Below, piece by piece: positions 1 through 12,751 of a stretch of 64,000 nt of DNA. The notes beneath the pieces were generated by a model, which saw only the letters and a list, made by a program, of their open reading frames with translations, was not told where the DNA came from and did no database searches. This DNA is from Hybos culiciformis (taxonomy: Eukaryota > Arthropoda > Insecta > Diptera > Hybotidae): assembly GCA_964007475.1 (NCBI GenBank), contig OZ023273.1:50097525-50161524 (forward strand). The letters are read 5' to 3'. Position 1 is the stretch's first letter; each line of letters opens with the position of its first letter. Position numbers and translations under genes: made by a program.

Positions 1-648
1 TACAGCAGAAAAATGTTCACGACGTTAAATGTTTATTTTAGAAAAATATTTTTTTATTCACCATTTTAACGCAGAGCTATGCCTATTTGATTATTTCTAT
101 TTAGTTGGGTAATTAAAATTTGGTATATTGTTATTCAAGCTTTTACCTTATTTGTAACTGTCAATCTATACGCTGCGATAAAATACCTACCACAGCAAAC
201 CTAAATTAGCTACAGAAACACATTTAAACTAAATTAACAGAAAAATCTGTAAACATTGAAAATAAAAATAATAAACATTAACTCTTATTAATTTAGCAAC
301 TCGTAGTTACACAATTATACATATATAGTTATATGTATGTATATATATATATATAGTTATATCTAGACTGGGGAATTATATGCAATTACATATTCGTACA
401 GGAGTAACCTAGAAGAAAAAGAGAAACAGCTAAGTACGTTTCGTGTAAAAACAAATTATTTGAAACGTATTTCGTAGTATTTCGTTACAAGTAGTTACAC
501 AATTATCGAACCAAAAATCCAAATACCTAAAGTTCCAATTGCAAGAATCTAAAAACATTAGATTAGATCCTACGTAAATGTAAATAATTTTATAAAAGTC
601 TGCAAAAAAATTTTTTTCTAACTATCTGGCTATCTAATTTTACAATTT
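1..648. other. AT-rich intergenic DNA
   Basis: No coding potential or RNA gene is visible. A TA-rich microsatellite with the recurring word ATATATAGTTATAT lies at about 311-365, and a related tract occurs at 4840-4905. Otherwise I see only A/T runs. Confidence 0.6.
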
Positions 649-770
649 GAAGTGAAACTTCTTTAGAGGCATTGTGATTGAGAGTGAAAAAAATGTAAGT
701 GTCAAAAATGCCTCGTTTATTGTCAAAAAATGCCTCGTTTATTGTCAAAAAAAAAAACAAAAAAAAAACA
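649..770 (+). repeat. GAAGT/ACTTC hairpin motif followed by a 22-bp tandem duplication
   Basis: The word GAAGTGAAACTTCTTTAG (649-666) is a small inverted repeat that recurs with changes at 20224 and 32308. It is followed by a two-copy tandem repeat containing TGCCTCGTTTATTGTC at about 701-750, ending in A-rich sequence. This could be the head of a short interspersed repeat. No boundaries or target duplication were found. Confidence 0.4.
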
Positions 771-1082
771 AAAAAGAAAAAATTTATGTGTCAGCTGATG
801 ATAAAACCGACAGCCGCTAGCAACTTAATGTAGTTTATCCGCGCAATAACCTACTCTATATTGGCTCAGAATTAAACTCGAAAATACTATTTTTTTTCGA
901 TTGAAAGGAAAATATAATTTATTTTAAATTATTGAATAACAAATATTTCATTTATTAATTATTAGTGCTAATTTTCAAAAAGTTTTTGAAATACAAATAT
1001 GTATTCTGAATAAAAATGTTCCAATGCACCTATTTTTTAGATAATTTATTTTTGATATTAATTTTTCTTAATGTAATTTTTA

Positions 1083-1395
1083 GTTTGTTAGTGTAATTTA
1101 TTTTTGACATTAAATTACACTAATAAAATGCAGTAGGAATATTTTTATTACAATTACTTTTCGGAAGAAATACTAATGTCAAATTTTGCAGTCATATTTG
1201 AAAATGCTCTTTTAACTAAAACAGATTTTTTTTTTTGAACTAATTTGTAATTCTGTTGTTAGTATAAATTATTTTTGCCATTAAATCCCATTAATGCAAT
1301 GCATGTAGAATATTTTTATTCCAATTCTTTTTCAGAAGAAGTACTAATAAACATGAAATTTTTCAGGCATATTTAAAAAGTTATTTTAGGTTAAA
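1083..1395 (+). repeat. Diverged two-copy tandem repeat with internal hairpin
   Basis: The segment at about 1083-1215 is repeated in diverged form at about 1253-1395. Shared words are GAATATTTTTATT, a TCAGAAGAA/TCGGAAGAA stretch and TACTAAT. The first copy contains a hairpin with stem TTAGTGTAATTTA. A related hairpin (TTAGTGTGATTTAATGTC) sits at 40278-40345 inside a hAT MITE, so this is probably an old fragment of the same foldback family. Confidence 0.5.
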
Positions 1396-1716
1396 CTTTT
1401 CGGGCAACAAAAAGAAAACATGATTTAAGCCACGCTGCTGTTTTTCATACATTATTGTCGCTAATAATATATTTGTAACCGGAATTGTGTTTACAGCTTA
1501 AAATATAGTAGAAATCATCTGGCAATCAGTGTTGCCATGCAGCCATAATTCTAGCCATTTTGAAATAATTTAAAAGCCATTATACCACTAAACTTTTTGA
1601 GCTTAAAAAGTATTTTAGAATTTTTAAATGTTTTTATCTCTAAGCAGTCGATGGTTTCTAATATTTTTTTTTTCAAATTTTTCTAAGCCGCCGAATTCCC
1701 CCAAAACAAGTTATTT
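1396..1716. other. AT-rich intergenic DNA
   Basis: No ORF, RNA gene or clear repeat structure is visible. The only notable part is the slightly more complex sequence leading into the dispersed repeat that starts at 1717. Confidence 0.5.
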
Positions 1717-1890
1717 TAAGTCGACTGGCCGCAGCAGTCGAAGGACAAAAATCAACTAGTCGCCGTCGAAAAAATCGATTGGCTGCATGTCTTATAAGCA
1801 CTTGGCCATTTTAAATATTTATTTAGCCTCCCCAGAAAATACTACTTGCCATGAAGTTTCACTTCTTCCGTGTGTCCCGAGACACACATA
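1717..1890 (+). repeat. Dispersed repeat, copy 1 (inverted copy at 52087-52263)
   Basis: This ~170-bp segment starts with AAGTCGACTGGCCGCAG and ends in a short hairpin, GTGTCCCGAGACACAC. The reverse complement of 52087-52263 matches it almost base for base, with a few small indels and substitutions. It also contains a GAAGT-TTCACTTC inverted word. The sequence is non-coding; any reading frames through it are short. The family is not recognised. The close similarity of two copies 50 kb apart points to fairly recent dispersal. Confidence 0.75.
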
Positions 1891-3656
1891 TATTTTTAAT
1901 ATAGTTTTCCTGTGGAGAAACGTTTAAGAGTGTATTCTGTGTATTATAAGTTTTTTCTATAAATCTTAGGTAGCATAGCAATTTTTATTTTTCAGGAAAT
2001 ACGGAAATACGGCGGATACAATCAATTGTTAAAAATAACACAAACTTTGAAATCAAATTAAAAGTTCACACAAATTATACATTCAATAAAATGTTGGTTT
2101 TTTTTAATAACTAACATTAAAAAATATAAATATTTTTTCCCTGTTTTCCCCGTAGAAACAAAAAAACCATAATCATAATGTAAAAACAAAAAATAAGAGT
2201 ATGTAATTAAAAATGAAATAAAACGTCCATGTTAAATAAGTCAATCTTATCATTAAATTTGAATTATTCTTGAACAAGTCATCAGCATCATATTAAAATT
2301 GAATTTAACATTAAAAAACGAACTATGTGCCAGACAAAAAAGTTTTTTTTTTTCATTTAAGCTCTATAATGACGCTAATCACATTATTCCTTTTTTTTCT
2401 GGTTTTTTATGTGTTTTTTTTTATTCTCTGCAAAATCATATCCGTGTTAAGAATTTTATAACACGATGTTTTAAAAAGAAGTCTTCATCAGGAATATAAA
2501 AGATTTAGATACGTGTAAAATTGTTTTGATTTGAGAAAAAAAAAAAAGAATTTAGAAAGACATTTTTAAATACGAATATCAACTGGGAAATTTAAATTTT
2601 TGGCATCTATATCATATTTGTAGTAGGTAAATAAATACTCGTATAAGAAAAATTAACCAAAAATAACTTGTTTCCGCTTAAATTTGAATGAAGTAAAAGT
2701 TCCGATTTTTTAAACTGCAAAAAATTAAAATTCGAGCTTATTAGTTCGTACAAAAAATTCAATTTACAGTCTATTTTATTAACCTCTGGAAAACATCCTC
2801 CTTTTGAAACTATTCTCTCTTACTATTTTTTAATGAATTTATAATAATTATATAATAGAATAAAATATTTAAGCTCTTATAGACAGCAATTGGATTATTC
2901 TTATTTCAAAAATATCATAAGTAAAATTTTATTATACATAGTTTATTTTGAATTTTCTAAAAAAAAATCTCATAAATCTTTAAAAATATTAGACTTAAAC
3001 TATAATAATAGTTACATAATATGAAAGAATAAAATTCTCTACATTTAATATACGCATAAGTTGTTGGCAAAAATAGAGTTTGTTTTCCTTAGGGAATATA
3101 AAAACTCTGAGATAAAGGAAAATATTGAAATGTCCATCATCATCACCATTATTATTCTGAACAGATATTTTTTGTTTATCATCCAGTTTATATAGGTTAT
3201 TTTGCCTTAGTAGTTACATTATTATAGTCTTAACTTTTAAGTAACTGAAAATTTTGGGAAATTGATCATATTTATCATTATATACATAATGTACCTTATA
3301 ATGAACTCTTAAAGCAAGGATGTTTTTCTCCTATGCACTTGTACCACATTTGTTTTTGTAGTCCCACTTTGTTTATATGAATAATAAAACAGAATACGAA
3401 AAAAAAACCCTATCCACTTCATATACACTTCGTGCTTATGAAAGTGCATGAAAAAAATTATTTTTGTGCGTGCACTGTAAAATACGAAATTCTTATTTAT
3501 GTGTGACTGGTGGTAATATGAGGGGGATTATATGAAGGGGCTTGATTTGCTTTGTAATTATTAATCGTTGTGAATGATTTTTCTAGAAAGACTGAAAGTT
3601 AAAAATATATTTTCAAGCGATAAAAGATGCTTAGATGCTTAATTTTGGATTCTAAA
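1891..3656. other. AT-rich intergenic DNA, nothing recognised
   Basis: There are long A/T runs and one 66-codon low-complexity reading frame (2299-2499, rich in Phe), which I regard as chance. No exon-like sequence, RNA gene or repeat boundary was found. Confidence 0.55.
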
Positions 3657-4363
3657 CGCAAATTTGGCGCCGTGACATTTGTCCGCGATGAAATTTGTAT
3701 GGAAAACTTCGCGGACAAATGTCATTTTACAAAATGACATTTGTCCGCGATTGTAAAATGAGATTTGTCCGCTGCGGACAAATGTCTCAAAATGAGCGGA
3801 CAAATGACATTTTGCAAAATGACATTTGTTCGCGATTGAATTTTCAAATTTTAGCGGACAAATGTCATTTTGCAAAATGTCATTTGTCCGCGATTGATTC
3901 TTCAAACTTTTAGCGGACAAATGTCATTTTGCAAAATGTCATTGGTCCGCGATTGAAATTTAAAATTTTTAGCGGACAAATGTCATTTTGCAAAATGTCA
4001 TTTGTTCGCGATTGATTTTTCAGTTTTTTTAAGCGGACAAATGTCATTTTGCAAAATGTCATTTGTCCGCGATTGATTTTTGTGGGTGGCAGCGGTCGAT
4101 TGAATTTTCAAACTTTAGCGGACAAATGACATTTTGCAAAATGTCATTTGTCCGCGATTGATTTTTCAGATATTTAGCGGACAAATGTCATATTGCAAAA
4201 TGTCATTTGTCCGTGATTAATTTTTATCGCGGACAAATGACATTTTGCCAAATGACATTAGTTCTCGGCGGACAAGAGTCTTTTCGAATCGCGGACAAAT
4301 GTCATTTTGATGTCCGCGATACAAAAACAAATCGCGGACAAATGTCCAACCCCCCGCAAATTT
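3657..4363. mobile_element. Foldback-like element made of palindromic GCGGACAAATG repeats, with 9-bp target duplication
   Basis: The element spans 3666-4354 and is flanked on both sides by the exact 9-mer CGCAAATTT (3657-3665 and 4355-4363). The interior is about nine tandem units of roughly 60 bp. Each unit is centred on a near-palindrome of about 38 bp: GCGGACAAATG, then CATTTTGCAAAATG, then CATTTGTCCGC. Units are separated by short spacers such as GATTGATTTTTCA. The two ends are inverted relative to each other and share ACATTTGTCCGCG next to imperfect G-rich termini. No transposase is present. Drosophila Foldback elements also have tandem-repeat inverted arms and 9-bp duplications, so I infer a Foldback/Mutator-type non-autonomous element. 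Short ORFs crossing the array on both strands are by-products of the repeats. Confidence 0.75.
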
Positions 4364-5436
4364 ATAGAAAGGATATTAAAAATTTTTTAAATTAGATTTA
4401 AGAATACCAAAACTTGACTTTAAATCTAAATAAACTCGAGCTCAATCAAGTTGCTTTATCATATGTTGCATATGTTTTGTTTTTGAAAAATGTTTTGTAC
4501 AATAACAACGTATATATATGATGATATTGATGATATTTGTATATATATTGTATATATATGATGATATTTGTAAATGCACTTTCAATCTTAAATTATGAAC
4601 ATCACTGCATTAAATAAACCAATTAAAAGAAATCTACCCAAGTCTATGTATACTTTCATTGCAAGCTTAATGTATAAACAAGTAAAATCAAGTTTTAATT
4701 TTTAACGTTCACTAAAAAATCATTTTACAATCGACTATTCGACCATTCAGTTAGATATCATCTTCAATTTATTTTACTTTTCTGATGTAGTTTACGGTCA
4801 AAAGAATATATACATTTATTTAGGTCAAATCTTTTTTGTATACATATATAGTTATATGTATATAGTTATATCTATGTATTTACATATATAGTTATATCTA
4901 TGTATTTAGTACAGTCTACGTTACACATGTTCATGTACATTTCTTTTTATATGAACATAAACTTATTTTAAAAAGTTTTTCAATAATAATAACAATTAAA
5001 AACTTAAGTTAATGAAAAATCCTTCCTTCCATGCCATTCACTTCTTCCTAACTTTATTTGTCCACAACATTATAATTATATGTACAGAATATAATACGAG
5101 TATATTGTATATAAATAAATAATAATTAATGAATATAAAAAATATTCGAAATTTGTAAATAAAATAAACAAAAATTCCCTTCCAATCATATTTTCACCTA
5201 GTCCACATAATATACCTCATAACTATAATACAACTAAAACACTTCTTGGCGCAGTTAAAACTCGTGACGCAAGCTACGTACACAATTCAATTCATCACAC
5301 AAAAGAAATGATATCAATTTGTGTGCCTCAAGACGCTATGCGTGCGTGCGTGCAATCAGTGGTTGTTGGAGCAAAAATCAAAGCAAAGGAAAATTGCTGA
5401 AAATGTCGCACCGAATAATTTGTGCAAAAGAATTTT
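4364..5436. other. AT-rich intergenic DNA with microsatellite tracts
   Basis: There are TGATGATAT/TATATATG tracts at about 4510-4575 and ATATAGTTATATCTATGTATTT repeats at about 4845-4910. No coding or RNA features are visible. Confidence 0.55.
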
Positions 5437-6252
<816 letters not shown>

Positions 6253-6420
6253 TTGAGCCTGAGTAGAAATCATATTGGAGAGTGATTGAGTGAAATGAAA
6301 TTATGTAGCGTCGACCTTTGACTGCGAAATATATTGTGTACACAAACAAACAAACAAACAAACATAATATTCGGTTATCTCAAGGTAGAGGGCATGATTC
6401 TAATATCCGGTCATAACTTT

Positions 6421-6679
6421 TGAAATATTGACCCTAGCCCCTCATGTTAGATACCGTTGGAAAGGTCTTGGAACGTAGATGCAAAAATGTCATATGTCAT
6501 CCAGAAAGGTCAAAAGGTGACCAAGTTATAGGCCAAAAACTGAAAATGTGAAAAAAAATTCAAATGGCCATAACTTGATGACCTTTTAACCTTTTTGGAT
6601 GACATATGACATTTTTCGCATCTACGTTCCAAGACATTTCCAACGTTATCTAACATGAGGGGCTAGGGTCAACAGTTCA
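6421..6679. repeat. Long inverted repeat (115-bp arms, 29-nt loop)
   Basis: The left arm (6421-6535) and right arm (6565-6679) are reverse complements with a modest number of mismatches. Shared words are GACCCTAGCCCCTCATG, ACGTAGATGC and GTCATATGTCAT. Pairing appears to continue weakly into the flanks. A transcript would fold into one long hairpin. It may be a MITE or foldback element, but I could not define termini. A 9-mer, ATATATTGT, occurs on both sides (6329 and 6700), but it is AT-only and may be chance. Confidence 0.8.
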
Positions 6680-6708
6680 AAAAATCGAAAGTTAGCTGTA
6701 TATATTGT

Positions 6709-7635
6709 CGTGAAGCTTTTTTATGATCAACTCAGAAGAACAATATTGCTGTTATTATTATTAAAATTGTTAAAAAGTTATTTTTTTTGCAGGAAAGGAA
6801 TGTTTAAGTACTTCGTGATAAAATGTAATTTATTTTAGGGATATTATTTTTCACTTGCAGGATAGAATGTATGGTTACCAACAATAGCCAATACAATAAT
6901 TTAATTTATAAATATTATACTCTGGACATTAAATTAGTTTATAAAAATATTATGAATTATTATGAGTCCATCACCTTATAAAAATTGTTGTTTCCAACAG
7001 TATTATTTTTTTAGATTAAATTTAAAGTATTTTGATGTAACAATATTAACGATTTTGTGTTTGTATAACAAAACAAGGGATAAATGAATAAGTGATTGAT
7101 GATGAAATAATAATTTGATTTATTGATCATTCAATCTATTATAAAATCACTTAAAAATAATTGAAATATAAGTGAAATAAACTATACTATTAAAAATTCC
7201 AAACTTAACTTTATTCTTTTTAATTAAATTAAAAGATTTCCTTTTATTTTGTTACAAAAAAAAAAAAACAAACATGTATTTATTTACTAGGAATAAATAC
7301 AAATAAAATTCCAAAAATGTTATTTGTAATTTTTATGTGCAGAATGGATTAGCTATTTCTAAGATATTTTTGTATTCTTGCAAAAAAAAAAAGTTTGTGG
7401 TTAAATTAAACATAATTGTACATTTCTATCGTTCTATGTTTTCATACACAATATACATAAATATACATCATGTGCACATATATACATAATGTGTATCAAG
7501 AGTCATTTAAAGCTATTGTCTTGTTAAGTTAAAATTAAATAAATGAACAATAGTAAAGAAAATTATTATCTAATTTACACAGTTAATACTTTATCATACA
7601 TTTATAATAAAAAAAACCACAAGAGCTGTCATGGG
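6709..7635. other. AT-rich intergenic DNA
   Basis: No genes or RNA features are visible. It holds A/T homopolymer runs and short ATACAT-type tracts near 7440-7500. Confidence 0.5.
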
Positions 7636-9390
7636 CCACCCGATTGGAACGTAGTTCCTTAGCGTACATATAAGTAATTTTCATTTTTTATCAATTCAAA
7701 ATTTTATTAATTTAAAAAGAAACCTTTTTCTACTTTTCCCAGTTTTCTCTAATTTTGCATTTTTTTCATTTAAAGAAACGTTTTTTAAGGAGCAATTTTA
7801 GACTGTTTTTTTCGAATTTCGAAGATCTTTTTTGACATCGAAAATTCAAAAAGCTAAAACTAACTACTCCCAGATGCCCTTCAAATGACATCTTTTGAAA
7901 AATTCTGCGATGCCTAAAAAAAAGTTGTAAAAGTAGACTTTTGGAAAATAATGTTTTTCACAAACATTTACCTTAAAAAAACATACACAATTTTTATTTA
8001 CATTGAAATTAGTACGAAAATATGAATTTTATTTGAACTATAAAATATTAGTTAATAATAAAAAATTAATATTTTCGAGATATTTAATTAATATTTTATA
8101 AAATCAAATAAAATTTAAGTTTATCAATTTTCATACAACGTTCAATAAAAAACTATTACTATTTGCCGCGAGAGGGACTGTTTATTTGACGCGAAAGGGA
8201 CTGTTTACATTTTATAAAATCATATAAAATGAGACGGCGTCGACTCATTATTTAAACTTTAAAAAAATTAACAGGTATCGTTAATATACTTATATATTTT
8301 AATTTTTTGTTTTTGTTGTTTTTGCAACACAAAAAAAAAGAAATATCATAACCAAAATGGCAAAGTATCGAAAAATTTAACACCGGCAGACGACTTGACT
8401 TGGTACCAAATAGCGCCTTTATATTGGCAAAATAATAATGACAAAATTATACAAGATTTTTATTTACATTGAAATTAGTATGAAAATCTAAATTTTATTT
8501 GAACTATAAAATATTAATTAGTTAATAATAAAAAATTAATATTTACTAAATATTTTATTTTATAAATATTTTATAAAATCAAATAAAATTTAAGTTTATC
8601 AATTTTCATACAAAGTTCAATAAAAACACAAGAATCGTCGCGGGACATCTGATAGATGTGAAACATCGGAATTATTTTGCACAAATAATATTGATAGATA
8701 ACTTTGATAGAATTTTTGAGTTTTATTTCATGGATGTGTTCTTTTTTCTGTTTTATTTCCATTAATTATTAATGCAAACTAAAGAACACAATATTTATTA
8801 AAATAACTAAAAAAATTTTAAAAACCTAGAAGTTTTAATAGCACGAACGATTTCTTTAATGTATCATAAGATTATAAGAAAATAAGTTTGGAAAAGCTAT
8901 TAGTTAGTTTTTTTTTTTTTTTTGAAAAAATCCAGTTTCTAAGTTAGTTCTTATTTCATTCGTACGACGGTGCCAATCAATCTGTATGTATTTTAATAAA
9001 TTTGCATTGTAGCATAATAAAGTCAACCCCGGTTTTGCACTAAGTGAAAAGACAACAAAATGCGAAACAAATAGTGCAATTTCAAACTTCCAAATTTGAA
9101 TGATCACAAAAATTAAAAAAAAAGTTTATTTAAAAAATAAAAAAATGTTATTTTGCTTAAAAAAATGAGATGAGTTTTGCGTTTTATTTTAAAAAAAAAT
9201 TAAATATTTAACATTCAAATAAATAAAATATAGTGAAGTTAAATAATTTTAAAAAAATTCAATATTTCAAAATTCAAAAAGAAATTTGTTTTTACCTTTT
9301 TTCTATCATATGTTTAGCGACACTAAGTATTCAAATTTTCAAAAAAATTTCCACAAGAGCGTCTGATAAGGAACTACGTTCCAATAATGT
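7636..9390. repeat. Possible 1.7-kb element with inverted ends and an internal direct repeat
   Basis: ATTGGAACGTAGTTCCTTA at about 7643-7661 recurs in inverted orientation at about 9371-9389. Just outside or inside the two ends are similar words beginning CACAAGAGC. Internally, about 170-190 bp at 7983-8155 is repeated directly at 8447-8627 (shared ATTTACATTGAAATTAGTA and AATTTAAGTTTATCAATTTT). No coding sequence is visible apart from AT-rich short frames. No target duplication was identified, so calling this one element is tentative. Confidence 0.4.
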
Positions 9391-12300
9391 AAAATTATAG
9401 AAGTTGCAATAGAGAAAATTTTCCATTACCTATACTTATATTTTTTTTATAAAATTCAAAAAATTACTAAAGTGTTATTTGTACATAAAAATAAAAATAT
9501 ATTATATTATATATATTGCACTTTTAACTGTTTTTATTCATCCGAACTATCAACAAGTTTTTGACAAAAAAAAATATTTATTTTCCATTTTTATGTAATA
9601 AATTTAAAAAAAAAAAACGTTTTCAAAAATTAATTCAAAAAATTTTTATTTTTTTATTTTTAACTTACAATTTTATCTTTTTTTTATGTTGTTAATGATA
9701 ACACCATATGTATACATTTTTCCTTTAATGAACAAAATGTTATGAAATATAAAAAAATGTATATATTTAGAAAAGATGTATTGAGTGTACATCATAAGAG
9801 GCCTAAAAATAAGTTCATGATTTCATATCAAAAAAAAGAATAAATGTTCTTGGTTATTTAATTCCATTTGGGTGAATGAATGCATTTAATGTCATTCACT
9901 TATTAGGTATTTTAACATACATTGTAAGGACAATATTAAATATGGCAGAGTGGGAAAAAAATTAATATTATAGAATCTTTCAAAGTTTTTATTTATATAT
10001 TTTCAATTAATTAAGAACAAAAAAGGTTTACGATATAATGCATCTAACATTGATTTTTAACAATTTTACCAAGCAGATAATTTTATGATATTTTATTTTA
10101 CTTATGTTAAAAGAAGTAATAAAAATTATTATTTTTTAATTATTTTATTATTCGGGAATATCAGATACAATTATTTTGATCCTTGATTACCTAAAAATTA
10201 AGTATATTATTCGATCATCAATATGCTTTTAAGAATGTTCTGCTGATGTTTATATTGTTTATAAATTAGGATTTAAAAAATTAAGAATTGAAAATTTTAT
10301 AATTTAAAATGATTTTCAATTATTATAAAAATCTAAATAAACAAAACAATGAACTAAGGTCATCTGACACTTTTCAAGATAAATAACATTATCTTCTAAA
10401 ACAAAAATGTTAAATGTAGTTTTATTTGAATATGTAAATATAAGATATTTTCAAAATCATTTGTAAACGCATACATAAACGTAATATACGTTCTAATTCC
10501 AATATCTGTACGTATAATAATGTGTAACGATTATTTGGCATAATGAATAATTCATTTTTAGTCATTCCTTATTGATATATTGATTCATATAAAATTAAAC
10601 ATAAGCGAATAATAAAAAAAGCCGAACAAACAAATTCTCTCTTCAGGATCTATTTTAAACACCAAGTATCCTATTTTGTATGTCAAAATCGACAAATTTC
10701 TATGATGTTTGAATTATTAGAAAATTAAAATTCAGGATATTATGATAGAAATAAAATAAATAAAAGTTGAAATTTATGTGTGTGCAATGCATAGCTATAT
10801 GAACAGAACAGTGATATATTGATAAAATTGATAATTTACAGAATTTATATTAATAAATTCAGTGTGCATACATTTCATTCTAATAGGCTCCATATTCGGT
10901 CAAATAATTTGACAACTTAGGGTTTTATCTATAAGGACAGTTTTATCTTATATGAGGGAGTTTGGTTTTTCTTAGAAAAGATTTATAAAATGTCAGTTTC
11001 TGTTTTCCGTTCCAGAGTTAATGAAAAAATTTTCAGAACAAAATGAAAAAGTAAATAAGGACGTATTATTTTTAATTTTTTTTGAGAAATCGTATTTTAG
11101 AGTGAATATAAAATAATTATATATATAAAAGAAACTTTTTTTTATATTTTAAATATCTCGATAAGGGTAATTTGCTTGAAAAGCAATATAAATTTAGAAA
11201 TTATACGGCTAGTTTTATTACCCCCAATTAAAAATAGTTGAATAAAATTAACAACATGAATACTAATTTAAAAAACGGATTGAATAAATTTTTTTCTTAA
11301 ATTTTCTTTTTCAAATTCTATTCTAAAATTTAATATTCTGTTGAATAAAATAATTTTTCAATATTTATATAGTACAGAAGTTATTTTCTTCATGTTTATT
11401 TGATAAGAACAAGATTTGAATAAACAAAAATCTTTTATAATATTTTTTATTCAAATTTTTTTAAAAAATATATTGCGCTTGAATCCAGTTGTAAAAAACA
11501 ATCGTTTTCGGGGATAAAATTAGCATCTCCAGCGAGTCTCTTTGTCCAAAGATTCAGATTGTAGCGCGTTTGTATATAAAATTAACTTTCAAATACTACT
11601 ATATATAAGATTAATGATTTTGTAAAATATATTAACCCCAGTACAATTTTATTCTTAGAATAAATTTTAATTTCAAAGAAATTATAAAATAAATTAATAT
11701 TAAAAAAGAACCGTCTTAAAATAAAGAAAAATATTTCAATTAAATTCGCATTCTTTGCAAAATTAAATTTTTAACTTGCATTCCATTAATAATAAAAAAA
11801 ATTATTTAAGATGGAAAAATGCTTTAATGTTGAAACATAAATATAGCAAAAATTAATTTAAATTTTTTTTTTTTTTTTTAATACATATGTACAATTGTAC
11901 ATATGGCCTGAATATAGATTATCTTTCGAATTCATCATTTTAATGAATCGTTATTTCTATTTTAATTACAATGGACATAATGTTTCCTCTATTTACTGTC
12001 TTTATCTGTCGTGTTATGTTAAAAAAGTTTTCGAAATTTGTAGAAAAAAATAAAAATTGTTGAAATAAATATATATGTATGTATACCTGATTTTCTAAAT
12101 TTACTTTCCCACCTTAATGATATTTCCAAGATCTTTTTATATGCTGAACTGATGTGACGCTGATAATTAAAATATTTCTACTCAACCATTAACAAGAAAA
12201 ATAAATATTTATTTTCTTTATATTTATTTTATTTTTTTATTATGTAAATAATTTAGCTTTTATTTATTTTTATTATATTTAATTTTTTACTGTTTCTAAA

Positions 12301-12751
12301 AATTTGTTTGCTTTACTAATTTATTCTCCAATTAATTTATTATTTCAGTTTAGTTTCAAATAAATTAAATTCATTTTAATTTAATAAGATGAATAGCCTA
12401 ATTCTCAAAGACATAAACATTAGTCGTAAAGCCAAATCAATTAAAAGAATTCATAATATTTTGAATAAAACGGAAAATCGGAAAACTATACTCTAACTCT
12501 ACCACTTACTTGAAGGCACTCCAACATTATGTAGAAAAACATTATAATATGGGAATATTATATACGATTCTTTCTGAGCGCAACCATTCCCATTTAAATG
12601 CTGCATTTATTGCATAAAGAAAATATAAAGTAATAAAATAAATAATAAAGTAAGTCCAGAACTCTTTAAAAATAAAAATATAAATACGTAAATAACTAAA
12701 TTCTTTTTTTCTTCTTTTCCCTTAAAATAACAGTGTCATAACAAAGTGTCA
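9391..12751. other. Long AT-rich stretch, nothing recognised
   Basis: No ORF above chance level, RNA gene, or clear tandem or inverted repeat was seen by eye across this stretch. A/T runs dominate. Introns of a gene lying outside the window cannot be excluded. Confidence 0.5.

Noticed and set aside
3657..4363. CRISPR-like array of regularly spaced palindromic repeats
   Set aside because: The genome is eukaryotic. The spacers are short, similar to one another and AT-rich, the units themselves are double palindromes, there are no cas genes, and 9-bp flanking duplications show it is a transposable unit.
6329..6708. 9-bp ATATATTGT duplication around the 6421-6679 hairpin
   Set aside because: The word is nearly pure AT and is not adjacent to inverted termini, so chance is likely. 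I did not count it with the four better-supported 9- to 10-bp duplications.
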